Part shown: positions 24,901 to 37,934 of the stretch, in pieces
Position numbering within the stretch: position 1 is the stretch's first letter
Layout: each line of letters opens with the position of its first letter
NCBI GenBank assembly: GCA_050084985.1
Contig: JBITNC010000001.1
Span: 153,636,001 to 153,700,000 of the forward strand
Source: Nageia nagi
Lineage: Eukaryota; Pinophyta
DNA: 64,000 nt
Direction: 5' to 3'
Notes under the pieces: generated by a model
Database searches by the model: none
What the model was told of the DNA's origin: nothing
Seen by the model: only the letters and a program-made list of their open reading frames with translations
Translations under genes and position numbers: made by a program

Positions 24901-24960
24901 CACTCCATTCACTTCATGCAATGATGAAGTTCCATTAAGAGAGGTGACCATACTTAAAGG

Positions 24961-27925
24961 ATAGTGCACTTCCCAAGATGGTGTAAATGCAAAAACATGT
25001 TAGGGTAGAGATGTCCCATAAAAAATCCTAAGGATTAATGTTGTATGACATAAGGAACTAGAAAAACCTAAAGGACTTGCATGCATGTAGAGAACATTGA
25101 GCTCAACTCTTCTTTGTTTAGTGAATAATAATGTTTTCTCAAATAAGGATCAATTTCTAGACCTAAAACTACTAATGGACACATCCAACACTCTACATAG
25201 GTTTTATTTACAATATTTAATATATCTATTAAAGGTATGCAGGGAATTTACTTCAAAATAGGGATTGATTGTAATTATGATATTATTATTGATGCTAATC
25301 AAATCTAAAAAAATAGTTATTGTGATTCATATTTGAGGAGATTCCCTTTTTCCATAATACTTTTTAATTGTACATGGTATTGTTCTTGTTTTTTCCTCTT
25401 TTTCAATCTATATCTTCACTACTCATTCTACATACATTGTATAGACATACAAAAGTTTGAAAATAAAAACTTATTCATTTTAAAACCACAAAGCAAAACT
25501 ACTTTTTCTACATAAAATATTGTTCATAATGGCAATGTGTCTCAATTGGAAAAAACCAACAAGTTTAAAATGGAATAAAAAGGAATCCAAACTATTCTTC
25601 ATATGATATTTTCATACTCATGAGAAGTAAATAAAATAACATTATTTATAACATGATTCCTTCATTTTTCATGAGTAACAACCAAGGGTAATGTATTCAA
25701 AGGATATAAGTACTACCTACTAACCTATTATAGATCAAACCCTTTTTTACACATTACTCAATACATTCTTCTTCCATTAACATAGTGCATTATGAAAAAA
25801 AAAAAATATCAAATATATCATATATATATATATATAGTTATCTCTCACCAAGAACTCTATTATTATTATTATATATCTCATTTTGCCTATGGATATTGTA
25901 CTAGATAATACTATGTTATTTTCAAAAGGGATCGAAATCATTATATATTCACCACCATTATCGATCTATGATGTCACTACAATTTCAAATAATGATGAAC
26001 AAGAAAATATTGTTACAATATTAAATAAAATCGATATAAAAAATGAAAATAAGAGCAACTTCACAATCACAATAATTAAGTATCATGAGCCTCTTTAAGG
26101 TAGTGAATTCCAAACATAGAATAATTGTATTTCTTATCACCAAGATGAAAAATATTACAATGCTCACCAAAGATATTATTAAGTATTCTAACCTAGAATC
26201 TCAAGGGTTATCTACTCAAATAACCCAAGTTATAACTCTTCCTATTCTAGTCTTACATAAAATAATTTAATTACAAAAATAAAAATGAATAGATTATATT
26301 AGGGAATGTCTCTAACATAATTACTCATTCAAAAATATTTGTGCTACTAGGCCCTTCCACTGCATAAGTACTACTTAAAATGTTAGATTTCTCATGTTAT
26401 ATCTTTAGCTACTAGACCCTTCCACTACATAAGTACTCTATAATGGTATGATTTCATAATGAACATAAGTGCTAGTACAAGATTAGTTTCTATTTTAACT
26501 TGACCAAGCCTTCCTTTATAATTAGAGAATAATTTATGTTTGTATGCTTTCTCTAATTAATTTTATGAAATTTTAAATAAGTTGGTAGTTCCAATTTATA
26601 CACAATGGTTCTAGCTTATTTAGGAATCTTGTAGGATCCAAAAATCTTGTTGCCACCATTTATTTTTATAAAAATAATTGATTATATTTACTTGTATATT
26701 TGTAGTATATGGAATACCATATTTATAATTTTGAATGTACATTCATATCTCTTTTGATCAACTTATTTCTTAATTCAATTTTGTGATGATATTAAGTTGT
26801 ATTTTAAAGTTTAGAGTATTATATCTTGTTTGGTAATCATGTTATTCATTTTTCATACATTAAAGGTTCCACCCATTTATGAAACAAGAGATGGTGGGGG
26901 TCTCCTATAAAGTGTTTTATATGTATTAATTTTTATTTTAGAATGATGAAAAGTATTATACCAATATTTTATTAAATATAAACACTTAATCCATTTGATA
27001 ATAAGGGTAAATTATATTATCAATATGTAGGTTTTTAATTTGAATCACAAAAATTGGTTTCTATGTATATAAATTGCTTCTTAGTTATACTTGGTGGTAG
27101 CCAAAAACATAACAAGCATTACATGAAACAAAACCAAGACTTGGACAGATTACATACCAAACTATTATCAAACTACTATAGATTGTAATATCAAAAGTAC
27201 ACTATAGGACTATTTGGAATAGGTCTTGTTCACCTCTTTCTTCAATGGGACTACTTTCTTTTGCATCTTCTTTGCTTCTACTATGGTTTGGAACTTGAAT
27301 TGAAGAATAGAGAAAATCTAATTCAAGAATAGGCTAATCTTTTGGAATCCAGGATTAGGATATTTTCCTTCTTTTTTGATATATGAATATCCTCACCAAC
27401 CCTTTTCTTAGGTAATACATCCTTGGTCTTTAGCTAAGTTTCAGCTACAATCTTACTAAGCTCAGGAGGATCTTGAATAAGGGTAGGGGTATCTTGAGGA
27501 ATTCCTTCGAGCTGATCTTCTTGAGGCTAAATTATGAGTGAAGATTCATCTACTACAGTCTCATTCTAATCTTTTTTACAATTAGATACTTTAGATGGTC
27601 AGAGCTATCTTTCTCCACTCCTTTCTCCTTTGTTTCCTTTTCATCCTCCATAGACATTGTTTGTTCACTTGTTAACTCACCTTTTTGACTAATTTTGGGA
27701 ATTAGGGAACTAGGTTCTAGGATCACCTAGGTAGTCTACTTAGGTGACTCCATCAGTATTTTAGGGTTGTTGGAAGTTGGAATCAAGGTCCCAATCCTGA
27801 TCAAAGAGGGAGGTTGAATATTATCCTCAATATGAGCTAGTGATAGGGGAGGCTCATTAGAATGGCCTTCATCCTAAATATCAATAATCTTAACCCCTTA
27901 AAATCTTATATTCTCCTACTAACCC
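24961..27925. other. Non-coding AT-rich stretch
   Basis: Small ORFs at 25333-25515, 25883-26098 and 26085-26270 show no recognisable composition or motif. A (TA)n run lies at about 25817-25838. A 31-bp unit (GCTACTAG, CCCTTCCACT, CATAAGTACT) occurs twice, at 26343-26372 and 26408-26438. Confidence 0.45.
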
Positions 27926-28416
27926 TTATATTTTTGGGATCAAATTACCATTTGTTGGATACACTAAGGGGTTGGTGTTAAATTCTAGATTTTTTGGGTG
28001 GTTTGACTTTTTTAACCATTTTGCTTTTCTATTTGTAAGGGTTCTCCTACCATTCCTTCCTCCTTTTAGCTGGGCTTGGGCAGTATGATATTTCACCCTG
28101 CTACTCTTATTCTTCTTGTTACTTGATTTTATAAGAGACTTCTTACTCAAAGTTTCCCCTTATATAGCCTGGATAAATTTAATCTTCATACTAGGGTTTT
28201 CACTAATGTCTTTCTATATAGAAAGGTAATGAGACCTAGGTGTCTCATTTGAAGTTCCTCCCTATTTTTCACTTGTTGAATTGAAACTTTGATGGATTCC
28301 ATCAGAAAGAAAGGAAAACAAACTTGGAATCCTTCATCCTTTCTAAAATGATGTAGTAAAATAATATTTGGGCCAAAAATAATTGTATACCTCCCATCCA
28401 ATATGAAATATACCAC
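27926..28416 (-). pseudogene. Unrecognised protein family member (HFR-type), copy 1
   Basis: Two open pieces, 28416-28186 and 28150-27926. The first has YFILDGRYTIIFG, ILLHHFRKDEGF and MESIKVSIQQVKN; the second is very Lys/Arg/Asn-rich. A diverged relative is on the plus strand at about 35100-35330 (LLNHFRLKGDD, HSLEISINKCKE). Because both keep the same residues at the same spacing, this was once a real protein, probably carried by a mobile element. I do not recognise the family. Confidence 0.45.
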
Positions 28417-28439
28417 TTAAGCCATTATATTGGATGCTT

Positions 28440-28930
28440 TACTACAAAAAAATGAAAACATATTTCTAAATATTTGTTTGCTATATTTATTTTTCCATAT
28501 ATTTGTGAGTCATAATAAGAGCTCATTTCCAAAGTATTTCATTGTAGTTTGAATTATATGGTCCATAATTTACTTATAAACATAGGGTCATAATCATTGA
28601 AAATAGATTTAGGTAGACCATGGAGGTAAAATGCTAAGTTAAGAAATATTTGAGAAACTATAAAAGCATTATATAGATGACCCAAAGGATAAAAATGATA
28701 ATATTTTAACAATCAATTTACAACTATAAAAGCTACTAACTTGGATAATCCATCTATAAATTCCATTGGAATATCTCTCCTATATTCTAACTAGGAATGA
28801 ATAAACACTATAATAATCATGGTGACGTAATAATATCTAGTTTAACCATTTGACATATTTCACATTCTAACATAAAGGTTAAAATATCCTTCTTCATCCC
28901 TTTTTTAAAAACTAATTCTTTATCCTCTAA
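28440..28930 (-). pseudogene. Gypsy integrase fragment (decayed)
   Basis: The minus strand shows KKGMKKDI followed by CEICQMVK, the C-x2-C of the integrase zinc finger. A broken core comes next, in which DYPS-LL and the region around 28560-28640 correspond to the plus-strand integrase at 37190-37560. The two copies can be aligned base by base over about 350 bp, so they belong to one family in opposite orientations. Weak RNase H remains may extend to about 29170. Confidence 0.6.
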
Positions 28931-29880
28931 TATGTCTTTGCAAATCTCAAAATTGAATTCCTATCCATGGGAATTGAGTGTAATTATTTGATAAACTTTC
29001 TTCATAAATTTAAATTCTCTAAAAGGACTATCCTACCCCTATACTTAAAAATGCTTCTATCTTACTCATACTATTTCTAATCCTTATTCAAAGTTTGAAT
29101 ATCTTTAATGAGAATTTGTAACTTCAAATAATTCTAATGCTTCTATAGTTTTATGTCCAACATCATGAATATGTCCAAAATTGGGCTTGATCAGACTTGA
29201 AGTTGACTTGAAGATCAAACCTTAAAACTAAATTTTCACACTCTCTACCTAGAAATATAGCTACCACCATGTTTCATCAATATTAAATGTAGTTAGCATC
29301 ATGTTCCTAGAAAAATGTGATCTCATTTCACCAAATGCGTATGCATTTCATTAGTGTTATTTTTAGGTTTTACACTTTACCCGATTTTGAGTATTTTCAT
29401 TTTTTTTCCTTTCCTATTATTTCACATTCTTACTATTATGTTCTTTATGAAATGTTATGTATTTAGTTGTTAGCTTGCTTAGGTAATTAGGTTGGTCAAA
29501 TTGTTACATCTTGGTGTGTAGCTTGGTGTGAGAGACAAAGTGAAGTGTGGTGTATTAAGTGAGGGTTCTAGATAAAATCCATTCAAGATTGTACATATTT
29601 GATTCTACTATTTATATACCCAATTCCACTGTGAAATTGCTCCATTGTTGATTCTAATTAATGAGATTGTATTTCCTCTATTATTGAATATTTATGAATG
29701 TATGTATATTGATATTTATTAAATATATTGAATTCTTTATTTAGTATTAGAGAAATAAATGGTTTGATTTGATAGATTTGAGAAGAATTGGTAGATTGGA
29801 GAGTTAGAGTAAACTTGTGGGAATCTTGGAAATAATTTTATGAGCTTATTTTCTGGTTGATTTCCTTTGGGGTTTCTTAT
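28931..29880. other. AT-rich stretch, no recognisable gene
   Basis: It may include worn RNase H sequence on the minus strand down from 29170. The remainder has no motif I can name. Confidence 0.35.
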
Positions 29881-30900
29881 TTCTCTAGTATAATGTCTAT
29901 TAACACTAACTTATTACCACTATAAGAATTTAATGGAGATCATTTTGATTTTTCAAGTATAAAAAATAAAGATATTATTAATGGGTAAAGGCCTATAGTA
30001 AATTGTTGAAGAAAGGTATGTTGAATAAAAATATTGGAGCTCTCTTAAAAAAGAGGAAAGAAGATTGAAAAAAGAGGAATAACAACAACATTATTTTCCT
30101 CTTCTAGATATTAGAAAAAAGAATGAAGAAGAAAATTTTCCACTTCTTGCAAGTTGTGGGATAGCTTGGGAAGCATGGATAAAATTTGAAGTTTATTTTG
30201 GGGGTGATAAGATCACTCAAGAAAAATGTTAATTTTGTGAGCAAGGGAGAAATTTATTGTTCCATATTTGATAATTTTGTTGAAATGAATAGGAGGCCAT
30301 TGTTGCTTCAAGAAGAGGTTTATATTCTTCTAGAGGAAGAGGAGGAAGAAGAGGATTTGCTACTGATAGAAGTTATATAAATAAAGAAAAAGAAGCCATT
30401 GCTATTCTAGATTTTGTTTTTGGAGCACTTAAAGAGTGCATTGTTGAATATTTTCTCATGGGGTAGGCATAAAATATTATTCCAAAAACTTTTGTTGATG
30501 CTTTTCTTAAAAAGACTAATGATGTTTGTGATGCAGTTGTAGCTATTGAAGACTCTCTATAAAGAAAGAGTGCACTCATGTTGGAGTTCTTCCAAAGGGT
30601 GGGGAAATGAAGAAGAAAGTTTTGTGATTAAGTGTCAGCTTGAAGAATAATCACAAAGAGTGGAGATGAGTTTTACAAAGATTATTCTAGAATTTAAAAA
30701 AGAATTTGCAGTTGTACATTAGCTTGAAGATTTCCCAGAAGAAGTAAATTGTTGTTTTGAAAATGCTTACCCAAGTTTTGGAGAAAAACCAAATTTTTTT
30801 ATGAATGAAAAAGAAGTGAACATGGAGAAAATTTGGAGTTCTTCAATAATTGGAGATGATTGTTTTGAAAAGGCTAATTTAAATCACTAGACTAAAAATG
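29881..30900 (+). pseudogene. Unrecognised decayed coding-like stretch with Arg/Gly-rich box
   Basis: Across frames the plus strand reads like coding sequence, from a start near 29889 (MSINTNLLPL, FNGDHFDF) to KKTNDVCDAVVAIEDSL near 30510-30560. Near 30305-30360 it passes an RGL-YSSRGRGGRRGF box that resembles RNA-binding RGG motifs. A retroelement gag is possible, but no domain is diagnostic. Confidence 0.3.
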
Positions 30901-31023
30901 GGCTTTAGGGTTGGAAATTTGAGGTAGTTTTTTACTACCTCCATTTTATGTTTAAGTTATGGTTATCATGGGGTGGTTTTAAACCACCCCCAAAATTCAT
31001 GAGGAAAAAAAACTAACCCTTAG

Positions 31024-31230
31024 TTAAAATAAAAAAAAGGTGCATGCAGGGAGTTTAAGTAGGCATTTAGAACATTTTTGGCATTTCAAGTTTTTTGAGT
31101 TTGTTGGTTGAGGTGTTGGAGGAGAGAAAGGGGAATTTTGTAAGGTGATATGAGAGGACATAGGATGAGGAGATACAAGATGAGATGAGGGTCCAACAAG
31201 TATTCTTCTACAATCCATGACCTTCTATTC
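31024..31230. repeat. Copy of the repeat found at 5460-5600 and 7245-7391
   Basis: GGAGTTTAAGTAGGCATTTAGAAC, CATTTCAAGTTTTTTGAG and GGAGGAGAGAAAGGGGAATTT follow the same order as at 5455-5540. This is a third dispersed copy. The small minus-strand ORF here is not convincing. Confidence 0.5.
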
Positions 31231-31925
31231 ATCTACATATATTTCCATGCATAGTATTTTACTATTTTATTTTAGCAAATTCATTTTGTTTGAGATGAGG
31301 TGCAAGTAGGTATTATTTCAATACATGACCTTACATTCTTCCATAGTATATGATATTGTATTCCTATAATTATACATATATGTTTATACCTTGTATTTTT
31401 TTAAATTATTTTAAAAAACCTATTTTGTGTGTATCTTACAATTATTATAGACCATGAAACTACATTTTGCATCATGCACCGTGTCAAATAATTCTTGGTT
31501 CTTGTGTATTCTTTTACACTATTCATATGTATCTATCAAAACACTCACAACCAGGGTTGAAATTTGACATGTGCCCCTACCCGTTAGGAATTTTTTTGTG
31601 ATGTTTTCAATATTACAATGCCTATCAAATTATTTTTAAATTTTTTTATATTCTTCTAAATTCATTAATAATATAAAAAATATATATTTTATATGGATAA
31701 AATATAAATATTTTCAATTATATATAATATATATATATATAAATATCAATATTATAGATAAATATTTTTAAAAATCAAGAAATTTATATATTTTATTATT
31801 TTATATATATTTTTGACAATAATAAAATATATATACCTATCATCGATGATAGAAAGAAAAAAAGGCTGTAAAAAATGTTTAAAAAGCCCAAAAATGTTTA
31901 ATATGGGTGTCAAATTTCAACCATG
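31231..31925. other. AT-rich non-coding stretch
   Basis: Only AT-rich sequence, including (TA)n-like parts at 31675-31830. The 31430-31490 part resembles 5760-5830, so the dispersed repeat unit continues here. Confidence 0.4.
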
Positions 31926-32478
31926 CTCACAACCATAACATTCAATTAAGAAGAACCAAGTACATACGTCTACACACCCAATTCAAGGTTTAGGAGTATT
32001 TCGGTAGTGAAGTTTAAAGCTCCCTCAAGATAGCCTACACAAACCATAACATTCTATTTAAAAGCACCAAGTATGTACATCCACACTCCCAATTCAAGGT
32101 TTATGGTTATTTGGTAGTGAAGTTTAAATATTCCTCAAGATAGCCTTCAGAAACCATAATATTCAATTTAGAAGAACCAAGTACACACATCCACACACCC
32201 AATTCAAGTTTTATGGATATTTTGGCAATGAAGTTCAAAGCTCCCTCAAGATAGCTTGCATGAATCATAAAATTTGATTTTGAAGCACCAAGTACATACA
32301 TCCACATATGCAATTTAATTTTTATAGGTATTTTTGTATTGAAGTTCAAAGTTTTTTCAAGATAGGCTTAACGAACCACAACATTCCATATAGAAGTACC
32401 AAGTAGACACATCTAGAAACCTAATACAAGGTTTATGGGTATTTTGGCATTGAAGTTCTCCCTCAAGATAGCCTCCCA
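31926..32478. repeat. Minisatellite, about five copies of 110-116 bp
   Basis: Units start near 31927, 32042, 32152, 32263 and 32374. Each contains ACCATAACATTC, GAAGAACCAAGTA, CACACCCAATTCAAGG, a TATGG-TATTTTGG part, GTGAAGTT and CTCCCTCAAGATAGCC. Partial units also occur near 5690-5990. The 80-codon minus ORF 32107-32349 is a product of this repetition. Confidence 0.8.
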
Positions 32479-33035
32479 GTTAGGTGATATATCCCCAATA
32501 GGGATACCAATGACTTTAAAGCATTTATACCACTACCAACAAGCATTTATAGCCCCAATGGAGTTACTTTGAGTGTTGAGGGTTTATGAAAAGTATTATT
32601 TAGGTTAGATAGAGTATCTTAGGCTTATCTAGGTTAGTTGAATGAATTTGAAGGGATCATATATCATTATCCTTTCCCATCCCTAAACCCTCAGGACTAG
32701 ACTTTAAAATATAGTAAGTGATAGCCATTACTAATTTGGTTAGTCTTTCTTGATAACTAGCTTCTTATTCAAGTTGTAGATTTATATCATGATCCAATTA
32801 CAAAGATAAAATTTCTTAGCAGTTTAATGATCCTTTAAGTAAACACCATGAACACCTTACTCTTAGAAATAATGAATTTATTTTGATAAAATTATCCCAT
32901 TAAATTTTTTTCATCATTGTAAATCTATTCCAAGAGAAAGGAATTCATCATACCTTTAATGAATCATTCTTGTAAAGATGAGTCGTGGTTTGAACCATTC
33001 ATAATCATAACACATCAATATTTTACATTATATAT

Positions 33036-33080
<45 letters not shown>

Positions 33081-33429
33081 ACTAAGTAAATAAGAAATTA
33101 TTTACAAGCATTTCCCAATACAAATAAGATGATTTATTCTAGGATCCTAGATCCTATTTTGTCTCAAGAGTTCTTTTGGTTGATCTTTGAGATTTTCATG
33201 TTTTTCATTTTTGTCAAAATAGAATAAACTTATTTTAAAAAGGAAAATCATTTCAAAATGTTCAAAAATTTCATCTTGAAACTAAGGATGATTAGAAGAA
33301 TCAACATCCACAAATGGATTTCCACCATTTGAAATATTTATTTCTATATTACCAAAAGCATTAAATGACATAAAAGATGACAAAAATGCAATGTCTCTTA
33401 CGGGAATAAAAGAATTTAATAGGTGTGCA
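32479..33429. other. Non-coding stretch with (TA)n microsatellite
   Basis: A (TA)n run with one break lies at 33028-33076. No gene is recognised elsewhere. Confidence 0.45.
33028..33076. repeat. (TA)n microsatellite
   Basis: TA dinucleotides with one AA break. Confidence 0.95.
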
Positions 33430-34130
33430 AATTAAAATATCTTTGAAACAATAACTCTTTCTTAAGAATTGAAAACCTCCCACATGGTTCATCCTTTTGG
33501 AATGGTGTAACACAACTTCAAATGATACTCAACAACTACATTATATGGTAGATAGGAAAAGGAGAAGATACCTTTTTTTGGGAAGATACCTGGTTAAGGG
33601 ATCAACCCTTAATCACTTATGATAGTTTTAAAAAAGGAGTTACATGGGATATGAAGAACCAAGGAGAGATAATTTCATATTATCTAATACAATATGGAAA
33701 AAAATGGAGAATTATATAAGAAAACAATAAGTGAATTGAGGCCCAACTTAAGAAAATAAGAAAGGAATTGAATAGTAAAAATATGGTAGGTAATATTCAA
33801 ATGGAAAAACCTCAATGGATAATGGTTAAAAATGGATAATACAATGTTAAGAATAACTCTAATATTCTTCATACAATCAATCAACATCAGAATAAGGATA
33901 TTTGGCAACAAATTTGGGAAACTAAACTTAACCCTAAAATAACTTTCCTTATATGGATATTATCTTATAATACAATTCTAACTTGGGATAAACTCCTAAA
34001 TAGAGGCTTTCAAGATCTAGGAAGATGTCCTCTCTTTATATATTCATCCATTATGAGTATACTAAGAGAATATAGGGTATTATGAAAGAAAATATGAAAT
34101 ATAGGTGGAAGGAGGCATAATCAATAACTG
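33430..34130 (+). pseudogene. C-terminal fragment of another LINE (zf-RVT region)
   Basis: The plus strand reads SFWNGVTQLQ, WXIGKGEDTFFWEDTWL, PLITYDSFKKGVTWDM and then WQQIWETKLNPKITFLIWIL and TWDKLLNRGFQDLGRCP, interrupted by a few stops. This is the familiar end of plant L1 ORF2, with a W-D-W-rich part and a zf-RVT-type zinc region. It differs from LINE-A to C, so it is a separate family or subfamily. Confidence 0.6.
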
Positions 34131-34869
34131 AACTGATAGTAAATTAGGCCAAAATAATTAATGTTAAAGAAGAGATAAATATGTGGAATAATATTAAAAC
34201 TCATTTATAATAGAAAATATGGAAATAATGCAATAGGAGAATATATGAGGGTAAGAAAAGTGAGGTAGAACAATTTCTTAAAATAGCAACCTTAAGAGCT
34301 AGGGAGAACACTATAATCAATGTTCAAAAAATAGAAAAAGGGTGACATCCTTGAATTAATCTCAAAGGAAAATATTGAAGAATTACAAATGACCAAATAA
34401 TCTTTAGGGAATTATGAGTACATGGGTATGAATTCTCTAGATCAACTAACAAAATAGGATCTCTTCATAAATTGTAGAAGAGGACAAGTGGACATTTATA
34501 GTTAAATTGGAGATCAAAAGTATGAGATGAAGTGAGTTAACCTACACCTTCACATGATTTGAAGAGGTTGAGCACATTAAGAAATTCAATACTCATGACA
34601 TGGTGAAGTGTGTTACCTACTAAACAATCAATATTAGAAATAAGTGCAAAATTAAAGCACCTCCTCCCTGCAAAAATTAGTTAAGTGAATGTAGAGAGGT
34701 TCTCCCTTATTTTGAAAAGAAGAATTAGATGAGTTGTTGAACATTGGACTAGTGAGGCAAACCCACAATAAACCAAAGAATTCTAAATCATTTTGTGTGA
34801 CAGTGTATTGAAAGAGTTCATGGAAACATGTAAGGGATAAATGACTTGAGGCTCTCAACTAAGGTGGTA

Positions 34870-35340
34870 AACTTATGGTACAAAGGTTTTTGTAGGGTGG
34901 ATTTAGTGTAATTTGAGTTTACTTATGAGATGATAGTGAAGGAAATTCATATGAAAAATAAAGGTAAGGAGATAAAAAGAGAGACTAAATTCAATAAGCT
35001 CATGGAAATCTTTAAGTTTAGGCAACTAGGGGAGGACTTTCAGAAATTTGGACTAGGTTTCAAAAGAAAAAGCTTACCTAAATCATGGAATGAAGTGGTA
35101 AGAGCCTTAATGAGATATGTTACCTAATAAGACATACATAAAATAATGTATGCATACCATTTTGGTCTATTAAACCACTTTAGGCTAAAAGGTGATGATA
35201 TAGTTAATTTCCTTTTCTTCATTATGCATTCATTGGAGATTTCAATCAATAAATGTAAAGAGGTGTAGAATAAGGATCCCCTACGCTAGGGGGTAATTAA
35301 ACTTGTGTATGATCTTGATATAGAAAAGTACCTCAGTTTA
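34870..35340 (+). pseudogene. Unrecognised protein family member (HFR-type), copy 2
   Basis: The open piece 34930-35127 (Lys-rich, ending VVRALMRYVT) runs through two stops into AYHFGLLNHFRLKGDD, FFIMHSLEISINKCKE and GVIKLVYDL near 35150-35310. It aligns with the minus-strand copy at 28416-28186 (GRYTIIFG, ILLHHFRKDEGF, MESIKVSIQQVKN, LGLITFLY). A Lys/Glu-rich tail follows to about 35600. Function unknown. Confidence 0.4.
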
Positions 35341-35584
35341 GACCATGGGTGAGGATTATAGAAGGAGAAAAAAGGAGAGGGAGAAGGAAAAATAAGAAGT
35401 AATAATGATCAAGAGGAAAGGTAAATAAAAGGTTGATTTAGACTAGAGTAAGGAGGTCAAAAGAGTATATTTTAGTTCTAATGTTAAATTTTTAGGGGAA
35501 AATAATAAAAAAATATGAATTTGAATTGGAATGGTATTGGGGCCAAAAACGAAGGACAAGAAATATATCTAGAAATATTGCAAG

Positions 35585-36120
35585 TCAAACATTAACAAGG
35601 ACAATCAAGGTAGTTCCATAAGAAAGGAAGGAGAGCACAATAGAGGGTATTAGTATACCCATTTTAGCCAGAATGAAGAGAAAAAAGATTAAGAAATCTA
35701 AAGAGGAAAGCAATATTGGGAACAAGAAGATAAGGGAACCTACATTCATTAACCTTATAGAGCCCACTAGTTCTAATACACATAAAATCACAAGAGAATA
35801 CATGCAAAGAATGATTCATGCCACTCTATAAAAAAGAAAAAGGTAGAATAAAAAGGAGAATACATCAAGGTAAGATGAGATAATCAAAGTGATGATGATT
35901 CTATTCCTAGGTTGCAAAAGAAAAAGGGCCATAACCATATTAACACTAGAAGAGAAAGATGTGCATAATCTCTTAGTATATGAGGCTATTAAAATGAGAG
36001 GCAAGAAGAGTCAACTTTTTGAAGATGTTCCCCAAGACTTAGATCTTGTAACTAGGGAGCTTGAAAGGGTCTACATAGAATACTATAATCATAGCTAAAA
36101 GAAGAAATTATTCTAGTTTG
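35585..36120 (+). other. Charged, coding-like stretch between HFR-type gene and pol
   Basis: The plus strand carries a 69-codon open piece (35889-36098) with KKSQLFEDVPQDLDLVTRELERV and Lys-rich broken sequence before it. It may be the gag or linker of the gypsy element that follows, but I recognise no domain. Confidence 0.25.
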
Positions 36121-36289
36121 ATGAAGGAGTGGATCTGATACGCATATAGTAGTATTAGATTATATTTTTTGTAAAATTGAAAGAAAGCTTTTAGTCCCTA
36201 TGTATTGTTCTAAGAACATTATTGTGATGTAGAAGGAAGCTATTTGAATATCTAATGTAAAGGTTTTTTTGGAGATCCTTTAAAACTCC

Positions 36290-37900
36290 ATATTTTTTAT
36301 AATTAATTCATAAAATAGAAAAAAAACTAAAATATTGAAGAGCCTTGATGGGTTTTTTGGTCTCATTAGATATTATAGAAGATTTATCCTAAACTGCTGA
36401 AAATTTTCAACCTGATTAATAATAATGTTGATGAAGAATTCATTTGTATAGTTTGAGGTTGGAGAACATGACTTTATGATATTTGAGGCAATGATAATAA
36501 CATATGTACTTATTAATATAACTTTTTAAAATTATTTATGATATAAAGTGATGCACCAAGAAATGGAATTGGAACTATACTAATTGAATAAGGATGACCA
36601 ATTATACTTATGAGAAAGGGATTCTCATGGAAGAATTTATGTAAATATACATATAAAAAATAAAGTATTGCCATACCATAATAAAAGAATTATATCAATC
36701 CTACTTGTTAGGATGCAAGTTCATTATCAATACTAATCACCATAGTCTAAAATATTTTTTGAAGTAAATAGTTTCATTACTAGAGAAAAGAATTCATATA
36801 AAAATTGTTAGATTATGATTGTGAGATTATTTACAATAAGGAAAAAGAAAATATGGTTTTCAAATCCCCTATTCACTAATAGGAAAATGATCCTATATTA
36901 AATATGCTTTTAGTTCCTAAAACTACTTCAATTCATGATGTAGAATATAAAACTATACAAGACTCAAATTTACAAATTCTCATTAAATATATTTAAAATT
37001 TGAATAAGGAATGGAAATATTATGAATGGGATGGAATAATTTTGAAGTACAAGTAGGATAGTTCTTTCAAATAATTTAAAGCTATGAAGAAATTTTATGA
37101 AAGAACCACACTTAATCCCCATGGAAGGGCATTTGATATTGAGAATTTCAAAGATGTATTAGAGGATTAAACAAGTTTTTTATAAAAAGGGATGAAGAAG
37201 GATATTAGAATCTTTATGTTAGAATGTGAAACATGTCAAATGGTTAAATTTTACTATAGATTATTAAGTCACCATTCTTATTATAGTATTTATTGATTTA
37301 TAGTTAGAATGTGGGAAAGGTATTTTAATGGAATTTATATAAGGATTATCCAAGTTGGTAGGAAAGTTGATATTTTTATTAGTTGTAAATTCATTATCAA
37401 CATATTATCACTTTTATCCTTTGGGTCATCCATATACCACTTCTATAGTTTCTCAAATATTTCTTGACATAGTATTTTACCTCCATGGTCTTCCTAAATC
37501 TATTGTTAATGATTATGTCCCTATATCTATAAGTAAATTATGGACCATATTATTCAAAATACAAGTTACTACTTTGGAAATGGGCTTTTGTTATCACTCA
37601 CAAATATATCAATAAACAAAGATAGTGAATAAATATTTAGAAATATATCTTTAATTTTTTGTAGTAAAGCATCCAACTTAATAGCTTAAGTGATTATCTT
37701 TTGAAAAATATTGGTATAATATTTCTCATCATTTTAAAATAAAAATCAATCCATATGAAGCACTCACTGCAATATAAATCTGATTTAGTGTTAGGGAATG
37801 TATCGTTAATAATTTGCAATCTTCTTTATAGTAATAATGTCAGCGATTATCATATACATTATCAAATTTTTCCTGCATGTAATGATACTTTTTTGTTGTA
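36290..37900 (+). pseudogene. Gypsy RT end, RNase H and integrase (strongly decayed)
   Basis: Starts with LKSLDGFFGLIRYYRRFI, the usual RT-RNase H junction. RNase H remains follow (YKVMHQEMELEL, LLDYDCEIIYNKEKEN near 36810), then the integrase zinc finger and core (near 37190-37620: CETCQMVK in the third frame, LPKSIVNDYVP) and INPYEALTA near 37750. Almost every 15-20 codons are broken. The integrase part is the same family as 28930-28440 on the opposite strand. Confidence 0.6.
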
Positions 37901-37934
37901 TTGTATGGTGCTAAGTCTAATGCAGATTATATTT

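Larger units (their letters stand above)
22080..24960 (-). mobile_element. LINE-C, decayed L1-type element lacking most of its RT
   Basis: Minus strand: ORF1 (24900-24300), endonuclease (23700-22880) and only the start of the RT (about 22290-22080, with IPLSLEYLNTTL, PSIDGFPYEFYKEF). The rest of the RT is missing or unreadable. Loss of the 3' part is not what target-primed LINE insertion normally gives, so later deletion or a rearrangement is likely. The plus-strand ORF at 22352-22822 is an antisense shadow. Confidence 0.65.

Noticed and set aside
32107-32349. 80-codon minus ORF with an internal peptide repeat
   Set aside because: It reflects the 111-bp minisatellite rather than a gene.
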